Of a stretch of DNA of 64,000 nucleotides, positions 51,443 to 60,011 are shown piece after piece. This stretch comes from Curtobacterium sp. HSID17257 (GTDB taxonomy: Bacteria > Actinomycetota > Actinomycetes > Actinomycetales > Microbacteriaceae): assembly GCF_003989515.1 (NCBI RefSeq), contig NZ_RBLU01000002.1, forward strand, positions 17,749 through 81,748. The letters are read 5' to 3'. The position numbers were made by a program, and so were the translations under genes. Numbering within the stretch: the first letter of the stretch is position 1; each line of letters starts with the position of its first letter. The notes beneath the pieces were generated by a model, which made no database searches, had not been told where the DNA came from, and saw only the letters and a program-made list of their open reading frames with translations.

Positions 51443-52026
51443 CAGGCGCCGGCCTCCTCGAGGTCGATCGCCTGGATCGGACGGGACATCGGCGGGAGGC
51501 CGCGCACGCGCTCGAGCGCCGGCTGGAGTTCGTCGACCACCGCGCGGTAGCCGTCGGCGTTGAGGTGCAGGCCGTCCTCGGTGAACCGCTCGGCCAGGTG
51601 GTCGTCCTCGGCCAGCGCGGGCCAGAGGTCGAGGTACTGCGCGTGGCAGGTCGCGACGAACTGGCGGAGGTGCCGGTTCGCCTCCTCGATCTTCGCGCAC
51701 CAGTCGGACTGGCGCGGCAGGATCGACACGAGCAGCAGGCGGACGCCCGGGAGCTCGCGGCGCAGCGTGACGAGGATCGACTCGACGCCGCGGACGACGT
51801 GCTCGACGCTCGACCGGTGGTTGCCGAAGTCGTTCGTCCCGATCAGGAGCACGATGACCTCGGGCTGCTCGGCGATCACGGCGTCGAGCCGGGTGAGCAC
51901 GCCGTCGGTGGTGTCACCGCCGACGCCCTGGTTGCTCGTGCGCTCTCCGGGGAGCCACTGGTCCCAGGACCCCTGCTCGGTGATGCTGTCGCCCAGGAAC
52001 AGGACGGTGGGGTGTTCGGTGGTCAT
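51442..52026 (-). CDS. SGNH/GDSL-family hydrolase
   Basis: 194 residues. Block I FLGDSITEQG (catalytic Ser), block II VGGDTTDG (Gly), block III GTNDFGNH (Asn) and block V DGLHLNADGY (Asp/His) are complete. A serine esterase or lipase-like enzyme, no signal peptide. Overlaps the upstream SDR-DUF2867 gene and the downstream membrane gene by ATGA, making a three-gene operon. Confidence 0.92.
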   Translation of the reverse strand: MTTEHPTVLFLGDSITEQGSWDQWLPGERTSNQGVGGDTTDGVLTRLDAVIAEQPEVIVLLIGTNDFGNHRSSVEHVVRGVESILVTLRRELPGVRLLLVSILPRQSDWCAKIEEANRHLRQFVATCHAQYLDLWPALAEDDHLAERFTEDGLHLNADGYRAVVDELQPALERVRGLPPMSRPIQAIDLEEAGA

Positions 52027-53555
52027 GCTGCCTCCTCGTGTACCGGTTCCTGCGGCCCATTCTGCTGGGTCCAGTTCCGCCCCGTCGACTCCGTGTGCTG
52101 CGACTCGCGCTCCGCCGCCGCCGTGATGCGTTCGACCATGCCCGGGAAGATGATCCCGTGGAACGGCAGGATGCCGTACCAGTACAGGCGTCCGGGGAGC
52201 CCCTGCGGGAAGTAGATAGCCCGCTGGTGGTAGTCGCTGCCGCCGTCGTCGCTCGGGGTCACCCGCATCTCGAGCCAGGCGCGTCCGGGCGACTTGAACT
52301 CGGCGCGGAGCCGCAGGTAGCGCCCGCGCTCCAGCCGCTCCACGCGCCACCAGTCGAGCGCGTCGCCCTGCTCGAGGCGGTGCGGGTCGCGCCTGCCCCG
52401 GTTGAGTCCGACCCCGCCGGCGACCTTGTCCATCCATCCGCGGGCGACCCAGGCCAGGGGGAACGAGTACCAGCCGTTCTCGCCGCCGATCGACTCGACG
52501 ACGCGCCAGACGTCCTCGGCGCTGGCGTTCGAGTGGCGCTTCCGGTCGTCGACGTAGACGGTGTGTCCGGCCCACTCCGGGTCGCTCGGCAGCGGGTCGG
52601 CCGGGGTCGACGAGAGCGTCGCGCTCCGCCAGCTCGTCTGCACCTCACCCTTCCGCATCTTCGTCAGGGCCAGTCGCACGGCCCGTCGGTACGAGGTGAG
52701 TCCGCCCTCCGGACGCGGGACGACCTCGTCGATGTCGTGCTCGCGCTGCACGCACTCGAACTGGAGCGACTCGATGATCGGCGTCGCAAGCTTCTTCGGG
52801 ATCGGCGTCACGATGTTGAACCAGTGCGCGGAGAGCCCCGGGGTGAGCACGGGCAGCACGGTGAAGCGCCGCTGCGGCAGCTTCGCCTCGACCGCGTAGC
52901 CGTTCAGCATCTGCCCGTACTTGAGCACGTCCGGCCCGCCGATGTCGAACGTCCGGTTGACGTCGGCGGGGATGTCGAGCGCCGCGACCAGGTAGTACAG
53001 GACGTCACGGACGGCGATCGGCTGGATGCGGTTGCGGACCCACCGGGGCGCGGGCATCCACGGCAGCACGTCGGTCACGTGCCGGATCATCTCGAACGAG
53101 GTGCTCCCCGACCCGATGACGACGCCCGCCTGGTACGCGATGGTCGGGACACCGGAGGCGAGGAGCACGTCCCCGACCTCCTTCCGGCTCCGGAGGTGCT
53201 TCGACAGCTCGCCGTCCGGGTGCAGTCCGCCCAGGTAGACGAACCGGCGGACGCCCGCATCGCGGGCCTCGCGGGCCATCGTCTCGACGGCGTCCCGTTC
53301 GGCCTGCTCGAAGTCCCCGTCCGCACCCATGGCGTGCGCGAGGTAGTAGACGGCCTCGATGCCCTCAACAGCGGAACGCACCGCGTCGGCGTCCTGCAGG
53401 TCGCCTGCAGCGACCTCGACGTCGTCGTGCCAGGGCACGTCCTGGAGCTTCCGGGGCGTGCGGACGAAGACGCGGACGTCGTGTCCGGCCTCGAGGAGGC
53501 GGGGGACGAGACGACCGCCGATGTACCCGGTCGCACCGGTGACGAGGACCTGCAT
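52023..53555 (-). CDS. NAD(P)-binding SDR fused to DUF2867
   Basis: 510 residues. N-terminal atypical SDR/NmrA-like fold (VTGATGYIGGRL, residues 5-16; YYLAHAMG; YLGGLHP) to about 300; C-terminal DUF2867 (about 340-490; HTVYVDDRKRHSNASAEDVW, GWMDKVAGGVGLNRGRRDP, FPQGLPGRLYWYGILPFHG). The fusion is common in actinobacteria; the reaction is unknown. ATG 53555, first gene of its operon and divergent from deoC. Confidence 0.9.
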   Translation of the reverse strand: MQVLVTGATGYIGGRLVPRLLEAGHDVRVFVRTPRKLQDVPWHDDVEVAAGDLQDADAVRSAVEGIEAVYYLAHAMGADGDFEQAERDAVETMAREARDAGVRRFVYLGGLHPDGELSKHLRSRKEVGDVLLASGVPTIAYQAGVVIGSGSTSFEMIRHVTDVLPWMPAPRWVRNRIQPIAVRDVLYYLVAALDIPADVNRTFDIGGPDVLKYGQMLNGYAVEAKLPQRRFTVLPVLTPGLSAHWFNIVTPIPKKLATPIIESLQFECVQREHDIDEVVPRPEGGLTSYRRAVRLALTKMRKGEVQTSWRSATLSSTPADPLPSDPEWAGHTVYVDDRKRHSNASAEDVWRVVESIGGENGWYSFPLAWVARGWMDKVAGGVGLNRGRRDPHRLEQGDALDWWRVERLERGRYLRLRAEFKSPGRAWLEMRVTPSDDGGSDYHQRAIYFPQGLPGRLYWYGILPFHGIIFPGMVERITAAAERESQHTESTGRNWTQQNGPQEPVHEEAA

Positions 53556-53597
53556 GGAGGGCACGGTACGCGCGTCGCCTCCGGGTAGGCTTTCCGG

Positions 53598-54359
53598 GTG
53601 GACAACGCAGCGACCCCCGCACACCAGGACCGGGCCGACCAGCACGAACTCGGCGCCGACGCCGTTCGTGCCCTGATCGACCACGCGCTCCTCAAGCCCG
53701 AGCTCACCCGCGCCGACGTCGACGCCCAGCTCGACGAGGCCGCCGCCCACCGGGTCTTCAGCGTCTGCGTCCGGCCGAGCGATGTCGCGCACGCCGTGGA
53801 GCGACTGCAGGGCACCGGCGTCGGCGTCGGCACCGTGATCGGGTTCCCGCACGGCACCACCACCACCGCCGCCAAGGTCGCCGAGTCGCTGCAGGCCCTG
53901 GCCGACGGCGCCTTCGAGCTCGACATGGTGCAGAACATCGGCGCCGCGCGGTCCGGTGACTGGGAGCGTGTCGAGCAGGACGTCCGCGCGGTCGTCGACG
54001 CCGCGGGCGACACCGTCGTCAAGGTCATCCTCGAGACCGCGTTCCTCACCGACGACGAGATCGTCGCCGCGTCGCGGGCCGCACAGCGTGCCGGTGCCGC
54101 CTTCGTCAAGACGTCCACGGGGTTCGCCGGCGGCGGCGCCACGGCCGAGCACATCCGCCTGATGCGCGAGACGGTCGGGCCCGACACGGGCGTCAAGGCG
54201 TCCGGGGGCGTCCGCGGGCTGGACACGCTGCTCGAGATGGTCGAGGCCGGCGCCGACCGGATCGGTACGAGTGCCTCGGCGCGCATCCTCGACGAGGTCG
54301 CGCACCGCGCCACGACCGGCGCCGCGTCCGCACTCGGGGACGACACCTCCTCGTACTGA
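53598..54359 (+). CDS. deoC: Deoxyribose-phosphate aldolase
   Basis: 253 residues. Schiff-base Lys in KTSTGFAGGGAT and the general-acid Lys in VKASGGVRG; DHALLKPELTRADV near residue 28. Cleaves 2-deoxyribose-5-phosphate to acetaldehyde and glyceraldehyde-3-phosphate. GTG 53598 is preferred: a TAGGCT box (53586-53591) ends six bases upstream, implying a leaderless transcript. Confidence 0.94.
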   Translation: MDNAATPAHQDRADQHELGADAVRALIDHALLKPELTRADVDAQLDEAAAHRVFSVCVRPSDVAHAVERLQGTGVGVGTVIGFPHGTTTTAAKVAESLQALADGAFELDMVQNIGAARSGDWERVEQDVRAVVDAAGDTVVKVILETAFLTDDEIVAASRAAQRAGAAFVKTSTGFAGGGATAEHIRLMRETVGPDTGVKASGGVRGLDTLLEMVEAGADRIGTSASARILDEVAHRATTGAASALGDDTSSY

Positions 54360-54365
54360 CGGCCC

Positions 54366-54387
54366 GGCCGCCCGCTCGCGGGCGGCC
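54366..54387. terminator. Short terminator-like hairpin after deoC
   Basis: GGCCGCCCGC / GCGGGCGGCC-type stem around a TCGC loop just after the deoC stop. Confidence 0.55.
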
Positions 54388-54515
54388 CCACCCGGACGGG
54401 CCGCGGCCGGTCCGGCACCACCCGACCCGACCACACCGCCCGGGCCGGCTCGCACCGACGCGAGGTCGCGTCGCCACGGTGAGCCGAGCCTCCAGACCGC
54501 CGCATCGGAGCGCGC

Positions 54516-55475
54516 ATGTCCAGCACCGCAGCCCAGTCCCCCTCGTCCGCGCTCGCACTGGCCGTCGATCTCGGCGGCACCAAGGTCGAGGCGGCCCTCG
54601 TCACCGACCGCGGCGTCGTCCTGCCGGGGACCCGGCACCGGCAGCCGACCGGACCGCAGCGGAGTGCTGCCGAACTGCAGGCGGCCGTCGACCAGGTCGT
54701 GACGGCGACCCTCGCAACGCTGCCGACCGACGCGCAGCTCGTCGGCGTCGGTGTCGGTGCTGCCGGCCCCGTCGACGAGGAGCACGGCCTCGTCTCCCCC
54801 TTGAACATGCCGGTGTGGCGCGGTTGGCCGCTCCGTGACCGCGTCGCAGCCCTCGTCCCCGAGGGCGTCCCGGTGACGCTGCGGATGGACGGCCTCGCGA
54901 TCACCCTGGCCGAGCACTGGGTCGGGGCGGCGCAGGGGTCGGACCACGTCATGGGCATGATCGTCTCCACCGGTGTCGGTGGCGGGCTGATCCTGCACGG
55001 CCGCACCGTGAGCGGGCCGACCGGCAACGCCGGCCACATCGGCCACGTCGAGTGCGGCGGGTTCGACGACCCGTGCGCGTGCGGCGGGACCGGATGCCTC
55101 GAGGCGATCGCCAGCGGGCCGAAGACCGTCACCTGGGCGCAGCGGCAGGGGTTCGCCGGGACCACCGGCGAGGAGCTCTCCGCCGCCTACGCTGCCGGGG
55201 ACGAGATCGCGGTCGCCGCGGTCCGGCGGAGCGGGCGCGCACTGGGACAGGCCATCGCCGCGGCGACGAGCCTGGTCGACCTCGAGGTGGTGGCGATCGG
55301 CGGCGGCTTCTCGCACGTCACCCCGGACCTGTTCGAGTACGCGCGCGAGGCGGTGGCCGAGCGGGTCGAGTTCGGCTTCGTGACGAAGGTCCGGATCGTG
55401 CCGACCGGACTGTCCCAGGATGGACCGCTCATCGGGGCCGCGGCGCTGGTGCACCGCGCCGACGTGCTGCGCTGA
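54516..55475 (+). CDS. ROK-family sugar kinase (glucokinase-like)
   Basis: 319 residues. VDLGGTKVEAAL (ATP site), STGVGGGLILHGR, NAGHIGHVECGG and the ROK zinc motif CACGGTGCLEA are present; there is no HTH, so it is a kinase, not a ROK repressor. Sugar specificity (glucose or an N-acetyl sugar) is not certain. ATG 54516; monocistronic. Confidence 0.92.
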   Translation: MSSTAAQSPSSALALAVDLGGTKVEAALVTDRGVVLPGTRHRQPTGPQRSAAELQAAVDQVVTATLATLPTDAQLVGVGVGAAGPVDEEHGLVSPLNMPVWRGWPLRDRVAALVPEGVPVTLRMDGLAITLAEHWVGAAQGSDHVMGMIVSTGVGGGLILHGRTVSGPTGNAGHIGHVECGGFDDPCACGGTGCLEAIASGPKTVTWAQRQGFAGTTGEELSAAYAAGDEIAVAAVRRSGRALGQAIAAATSLVDLEVVAIGGGFSHVTPDLFEYAREAVAERVEFGFVTKVRIVPTGLSQDGPLIGAAALVHRADVLR

Positions 55476-55584
55476 ACCCTCGGGCGCCGTACGCGTCCGG
55501 CACTGGACCACCGAGCGCTGCGTCGTCGCACGGTGCTCTCCACAGGCCGGGCCGTGACCGACGTCCGTCCGGCAGGATGAGCGG

Positions 55585-56154
55585 GTGCCGACGCCCCGCC
55601 TGCTGACCAGCGACGACTGGCCGGAGGCGGAACTCCGCGCCGCCGTGCTGGCCGGCGAGCTCGTCGCGGTCGGGTGGTGCTGGGCCTCCCCCGCAGAACC
55701 GCAGACGCCGGCACTCCGCGCCGCCGCGCACGCGTGGCGTGTGCCCGACGGACGACTGGTGGCGAGCGGCCGGTCCGCCGCGTGGATCTGGGGCGCCACG
55801 TCGCGTCCACCGTCGCCGGTCGAGGTGAGCGTGCCGCCGACCGTCCGCGTCCGGGTCGACCCCGACGTGCGGCTCCGCGAGGTGCGACTCCCCGCCGCGG
55901 ACACGGTGCGGCTCGGGTCGGTCCGGGTGACCTCGCCGGAGCGCACGGCCGTCGACCTGCTCCGCGCGCCCGACACGTTCGACGTGACCGCACGGGACGC
56001 CCTGCGCGGCCTCGTGGCGATCGGCGCGGTCCGGGCGGACGACATCACCCGCCGCCTCGACGCGCTCGGGACGATCCCCATGGTGCGGCAGGCGGCGCGT
56101 CGGCTCGACCGCGCGACGGCCGGGTGGACACCGCCCGGCGACGCTCAGCGCTGA
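55585..56154 (+). CDS. AbiEi-like / DUF-type hypothetical protein
   Basis: 189 residues. The middle (RSAAWIWGATSRPPSPVEVSVP, VRVTSPERTAVDLLRAPD) matches the C-terminal domain of type IV antitoxin AbiEi-like proteins common in actinobacteria. No AbiEii-type nucleotidyltransferase toxin is adjacent, so antitoxin activity is unlikely to be inferred safely. GTG 55585 may be leaderless (CAGGAT at 55573-55578). It converges on relA. Confidence 0.7.
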   Translation: MPTPRLLTSDDWPEAELRAAVLAGELVAVGWCWASPAEPQTPALRAAAHAWRVPDGRLVASGRSAAWIWGATSRPPSPVEVSVPPTVRVRVDPDVRLREVRLPAADTVRLGSVRVTSPERTAVDLLRAPDTFDVTARDALRGLVAIGAVRADDITRRLDALGTIPMVRQAARRLDRATAGWTPPGDAQR

Positions 56155-56183
56155 GGTGAGCGGGGTCGACCGGGTCGGCCCGA

Positions 56184-56263
56184 GCTGACGCGACCGACGT
56201 CGACCGCGGTCAGCCCGCGCTGACGCGACCGACGTCGACCGCGGTCAGCCCGCGCTGACGCGG
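56184..56263. repeat. 35-bp tandem duplication across the relA stop codon
   Basis: A 35-bp unit beginning GCTGACGCGACCGACGTCGA occurs at 56184-56218 and 56219-56253, and its first nine bases recur at 56254. The second copy contains the relA TGA (56245-56247). Each unit includes a GC-rich dyad (CGCGGTCAGC…GCTGACGCG). Confidence 0.9.
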
Positions 56264-58587
56264 TACACGTCGTACACGGCGTCGATCCGCCGCACGGCGT
56301 TCAGCACGCGGTCGAGGTGCGTCGTGTCGCCCATCTCGAACACGAAGCGGCTGAGCGCCAGTCGGTCCGACGAGGTCGACACCGTCGCGGACAGGATGTT
56401 CACGTGGTGGTCGGTCAGCACCCGGGTGACGTCGCTGAGCAGCCCGGAACGGTCGAGCGCCTCGATCTGGATCTGCACGAGGAACACCGACTTCGACGAC
56501 GGGGCCCACTCGACCTCGATCATCCGGTCCGGCTCGTTCATCAGCGACTTCACGTTCGTGCAGGACGCCTGGTGCACCGAGACGCCCTGACCGCGCGTGA
56601 TGAAGCCCACGATCTGGTCGCCGGGCACCGGGGTGCAGCACTTGGCGAGCTTCACCAGGATGTCGGGCGCGCCGCGGACGAGCACGCCGCTGTCGCTGTT
56701 CCGGAGCTGGCGGCTCGTGACCTGGCGCGGGAAGGCCAGCTCGGGCTCGTCCGTCTCGGTCTCGGCCTGGACGTTGCCGAGCACCTTCTCGATGACGGAC
56801 TGGGTGGACACGTGGCCCTCGCCCACCGCCGCGTAGAGCGCGGAGACGTCGTCGTACCGCATCGACGACGCGACCTCGGCGATGGAGTCCTGGCTCATGA
56901 TGCGCTGCAGCGGCAGGTTCTGCTTGCGCATCGCACGCGCGATCGCGTCGCGGCCCTGCTCGATCGCTTCCTCGCGGCGCTCCTTCGTGAACCACTGCTT
57001 GATCTTGTTGCGGGCCCTGGGGCTCCGCACGAAGGTCAGCCAGTCCTGGCTCGGCCCGGAGTCGGGGTTCTTCGACGTGAAGATCTCGACGACGTCGCCG
57101 CTCGACAGGGAGCTCTCGAGCGGGACGAGCCGCCCGTTCACCTTGGCACCCATCGTGCGGTGCCCGATCTCGGTGTGCACCGCGTAGGCGAAGTCCACCG
57201 GCGTGGCACCGGCGGGCAGGCCGATGACCTTGCCCTGCGGGGTGAAGACGTAGGTCTCCTTCGCGCCGATCTCGTACCGCAACGAGTCGAGGAACTCGCC
57301 CGGGTCGCTCGTCTCGGCCTGCCAGTCGGTGATGTGGGCGAGCCACGCCATGTCCTGGTCGTCGGTGGTCGACGAGGCGTCGACGTCCCGACCCTGCGCA
57401 CGCTGCTTGTACTTCCAGTGCGCCGCGACACCGAACTCGGCGCGCTGGTGCATCTCGTGCGTGCGGATCTGGATCTCCACGGCACGGCCCTGCGGCCCGA
57501 GCACGGTCGTGTGCAGGGACTGGTACAGGTTGAACTTCGGCGTCGCGATGTAGTCCTTGAAGCGCCCGGGCAGCGGGGTCCACCGCGCGTGCACGGACCC
57601 GAGCATCGCGTAGCAGTCGCGGACGGTCGGCACGAGGACGCGGATGCCGACCAGGTCGTAGATCTCGTCGAACTCTCGACCGCGCACGATCATCTTCTGG
57701 TAGATCGAGTAGTACTGCTTCGGCCGGCCCATGACCTCGCCGCGCACCTTCGCGGCCTTCAGGTCCTTCTTGAGCGTGCCGATGACGTTCTGCACGAACT
57801 GCTCGCGCTTCGGCTGCCGTTCCTTGACCAGGCTGTCGATCTCGACGTAGAGCTTCGGGTGCAGGACCGCGAACGACAGGTCCTCGAGCTCCAGCTTGAT
57901 CATCTGGATGCCGAGGCGGTGCGCCAGCGGCGCGTAGATCTCGAGCGTCTCCTTGGCCTTGCGGGTCGCCGAGGCGGACTCCACGAAGCCCCACGTCCGA
58001 GCGTTGTGCAGGCGGTCGGCGAGCTTGATGACGAGCACGCGGATGTCCTTCGACATCGCGATGACCATCTTGCGGACGGTCTCGGCCTGCGCGCTGTCGC
58101 CGTACTTGACCTTGTCCAGCTTGGTGACGCCGTCGACGAGCATGGCGATCTCGTCACCGAAGTCCGACCGGAGCTGGTCGAGCTGGTAGTCGGTGTCCTC
58201 GACCGTGTCGTGCAGCAGGGCAGCGGCGATCGTGATCGTGCCGATCCCCAGGTCGGCGAGGATCTGCGCGACCGCGACCGGGTGGGTGATGTAGGGCTCG
58301 CCGGACTTGCGCTTCTGCCCGTCGTGCGCCCGCTCGGCGACGCTGTACGCCCGCTCGATGAGCGTCACGTCGGCCTTCGGGTGGTGCGACCGAACGGTCC
58401 GGATCAGGGTGTCGACCGCCCCCGCGGGTTGCGCCCGCGAGAACAGCCGGGGCAGCAGCGACCGCAGGGATCCGAGGTTGCCGGTGGTCGTCGCGTTCAG
58501 CGGGCTGGAGGGCCGTGGTGCGGAAGCGGGGCGGCTCGCGCCGGGCGTGGGCGCACCCTGGGACGAGGACTCACGGGTGTCCGTCAT
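56245..58587 (-). CDS. relA: Bifunctional (p)ppGpp synthetase/hydrolase (Rsh)
   Basis: 780 residues. Disordered Ser/Pro-rich N-terminus (about 1-55); HD hydrolase domain with THPVAVAQIL and LLHDTVEDTD (H126-D127); synthetase domain (YYSIYQKM, VRDCYAMLGSVHARW, KFNLYQSLHTTV); TGS (VFTPQGKVIGLPAGATPVDFAY); C-terminal ACT domain. Controls the stringent response. ATG 58587. Its last codons lie in the tandem 35-bp duplication. Confidence 0.95.
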   Translation of the reverse strand: MTDTRESSSQGAPTPGASRPASAPRPSSPLNATTTGNLGSLRSLLPRLFSRAQPAGAVDTLIRTVRSHHPKADVTLIERAYSVAERAHDGQKRKSGEPYITHPVAVAQILADLGIGTITIAAALLHDTVEDTDYQLDQLRSDFGDEIAMLVDGVTKLDKVKYGDSAQAETVRKMVIAMSKDIRVLVIKLADRLHNARTWGFVESASATRKAKETLEIYAPLAHRLGIQMIKLELEDLSFAVLHPKLYVEIDSLVKERQPKREQFVQNVIGTLKKDLKAAKVRGEVMGRPKQYYSIYQKMIVRGREFDEIYDLVGIRVLVPTVRDCYAMLGSVHARWTPLPGRFKDYIATPKFNLYQSLHTTVLGPQGRAVEIQIRTHEMHQRAEFGVAAHWKYKQRAQGRDVDASSTTDDQDMAWLAHITDWQAETSDPGEFLDSLRYEIGAKETYVFTPQGKVIGLPAGATPVDFAYAVHTEIGHRTMGAKVNGRLVPLESSLSSGDVVEIFTSKNPDSGPSQDWLTFVRSPRARNKIKQWFTKERREEAIEQGRDAIARAMRKQNLPLQRIMSQDSIAEVASSMRYDDVSALYAAVGEGHVSTQSVIEKVLGNVQAETETDEPELAFPRQVTSRQLRNSDSGVLVRGAPDILVKLAKCCTPVPGDQIVGFITRGQGVSVHQASCTNVKSLMNEPDRMIEVEWAPSSKSVFLVQIQIEALDRSGLLSDVTRVLTDHHVNILSATVSTSSDRLALSRFVFEMGDTTHLDRVLNAVRRIDAVYDVYRVSAG

Positions 58588-58644
58588 GATGCGCCTCCTG
58601 CGACCGGTGTCCGGGTACGGTCTGGCAAGCCTACGCGCGTCCCG

Positions 58645-59007
58645 TCAGTGCTCGTGACGCGGTTCGCCCTGGGCGTCGTCCGACGCTCCCGCGCGCACGA
58701 CCGGCTGGCCGGACTGTTCCCACGCCACCATGCCGCCGGTCAGGTTCACCGCCGGCACGCCCGACTGCTCGAGGGCGGCGACGACCCGCGCCGACCGGGC
58801 GCCGGAGTGGCAGACGACGATGGCGGGCTGGTCGCCGCCGTCGATCTCCTGCCAGCGGGCGACGAGGTCGGACATCGGGACGAGCGTCGCCTCCGGGGCG
58901 TGCACCTCGTCCCACTCCCCCTGCTCGCGGACGTCGAACAGGCGGGCGCCCGCGTCGAGACGACGTCGGGCCTCGGCCACGTCGACGTCGTGCACCTCGA
59001 CCGCCAT
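58645..59007 (-). CDS. Rhodanese-like protein
   Basis: 120 residues, single domain. Active-site Cys66 in VVCHSGARS; LFDVREQGEW near residue 23 is the CH2A motif. Persulfide or sulfur transfer is the usual activity. ATG 59007 overlaps the secF stop (ATGA), so it is the last gene of yajC-secD-secF. Confidence 0.92.
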   Translation of the reverse strand: MAVEVHDVDVAEARRRLDAGARLFDVREQGEWDEVHAPEATLVPMSDLVARWQEIDGGDQPAIVVCHSGARSARVVAALEQSGVPAVNLTGGMVAWEQSGQPVVRAGASDDAQGEPRHEH

Positions 59008-60011
59008 CAGGCGACCTCGGCAGCGGCGTCGACCTCGCGCTGACGCTTCTCGGCGGCACGCGTCTTCTTGGCGTCGGCCTCCTTGACCTTCGGCTCGTTC
59101 TCACGCAGGTGCGCGTACATCGGCGACGCGATGAAGATCGTCGAGTAGGTGCCGACGATGATGCCGATGAAGAGCGCGAGCGAGATGTCCCGCAGCGTTC
59201 CGGCGCCGAGCACGTACGACCCGATGAAGAGGATCGCGGCGACGGGCAGGAGCGCCACGACCGACGTGTTGATCGAGCGCACCAGCGTCTGGTTGACCGC
59301 GAGGTTGACCGACTGCACGAAGGTGCGGTGCGACTCCTGCGACGTGTTCTCGCGGACCTTGTCGAAGACCACGACGGTGTCGTACAGCGAGTAGCCGAGG
59401 ATCGTCAGGAAGCCGATGACGGCGGCGGGGGTGACCTCGAGCCCCACGATGCCGTAGACGCCGGCGGTGATGAGCAGGTCGTGCAGCAGCGCGACCATGG
59501 CGGACACCGACATCTTCCACGTGCGGAAGTAGACGGCCATCACGACGGCCGCCAGCGCGAGGAAGATGACCAGACCGCGGATCGCCTGCGCGAGCACGTC
59601 CGCGCCCCAGGTGGCGCCGATGTACGTCGAGGCGACCTGGTCGTCGGACACGCCGTACGCCTTCGCCAGGGCGTCCTGCACCTCGCTGGTCTCACGGTCG
59701 GTCAACTGCTCGGTCTGGACGCGGATGCCGTCCTGGCCGACCTGGGAGACGCGCGGGATCCCCTCGGGGACGATCGACTCCACCGTTCGGGTGGCGATCG
59801 ACTGGTCGAGGTCCTTCGCGTTCGAGATCGTGAACTCGGAGCCGCCGGTGAACTCGATGCCGAGGTGGTAGCCGCCACGGAGCCACGGCACCGCGAGCGA
59901 CACGACGATCGCGATCAGTGCGATGAGGTACCAGGTCTTGCGCCGCCCGACGATGTCGTAGGAGCGCTTCCCGGTGTAGAGGTCGCTGCCGAACTGGCTG
60001 AAGCTGGCCAT
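59007..60011 (-). CDS. secF: Protein-export membrane protein SecF
   Basis: 334 residues, six transmembrane helices. GIEFTGGSEF (residues 51-60) starts the periplasmic domain and VALLHDLLITAGVYGI with GYSLYDTVVVFDKVREN are diagnostic. With SecD it pulls exported proteins forward using proton motive force. ATG 60011 overlaps the secD stop. C-terminus is Lys/Arg/Glu-rich. Confidence 0.95.
   Translation of the reverse strand: MASFSQFGSDLYTGKRSYDIVGRRKTWYLIALIAIVVSLAVPWLRGGYHLGIEFTGGSEFTISNAKDLDQSIATRTVESIVPEGIPRVSQVGQDGIRVQTEQLTDRETSEVQDALAKAYGVSDDQVASTYIGATWGADVLAQAIRGLVIFLALAAVVMAVYFRTWKMSVSAMVALLHDLLITAGVYGIVGLEVTPAAVIGFLTILGYSLYDTVVVFDKVRENTSQESHRTFVQSVNLAVNQTLVRSINTSVVALLPVAAILFIGSYVLGAGTLRDISLALFIGIIVGTYSTIFIASPMYAHLRENEPKVKEADAKKTRAAEKRQREVDAAAEVA

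Noticed and set aside
55585..56154. Functional AbiE toxin-antitoxin pair
   Set aside because: Only an AbiEi-like domain; no AbiEii nucleotidyltransferase nearby.
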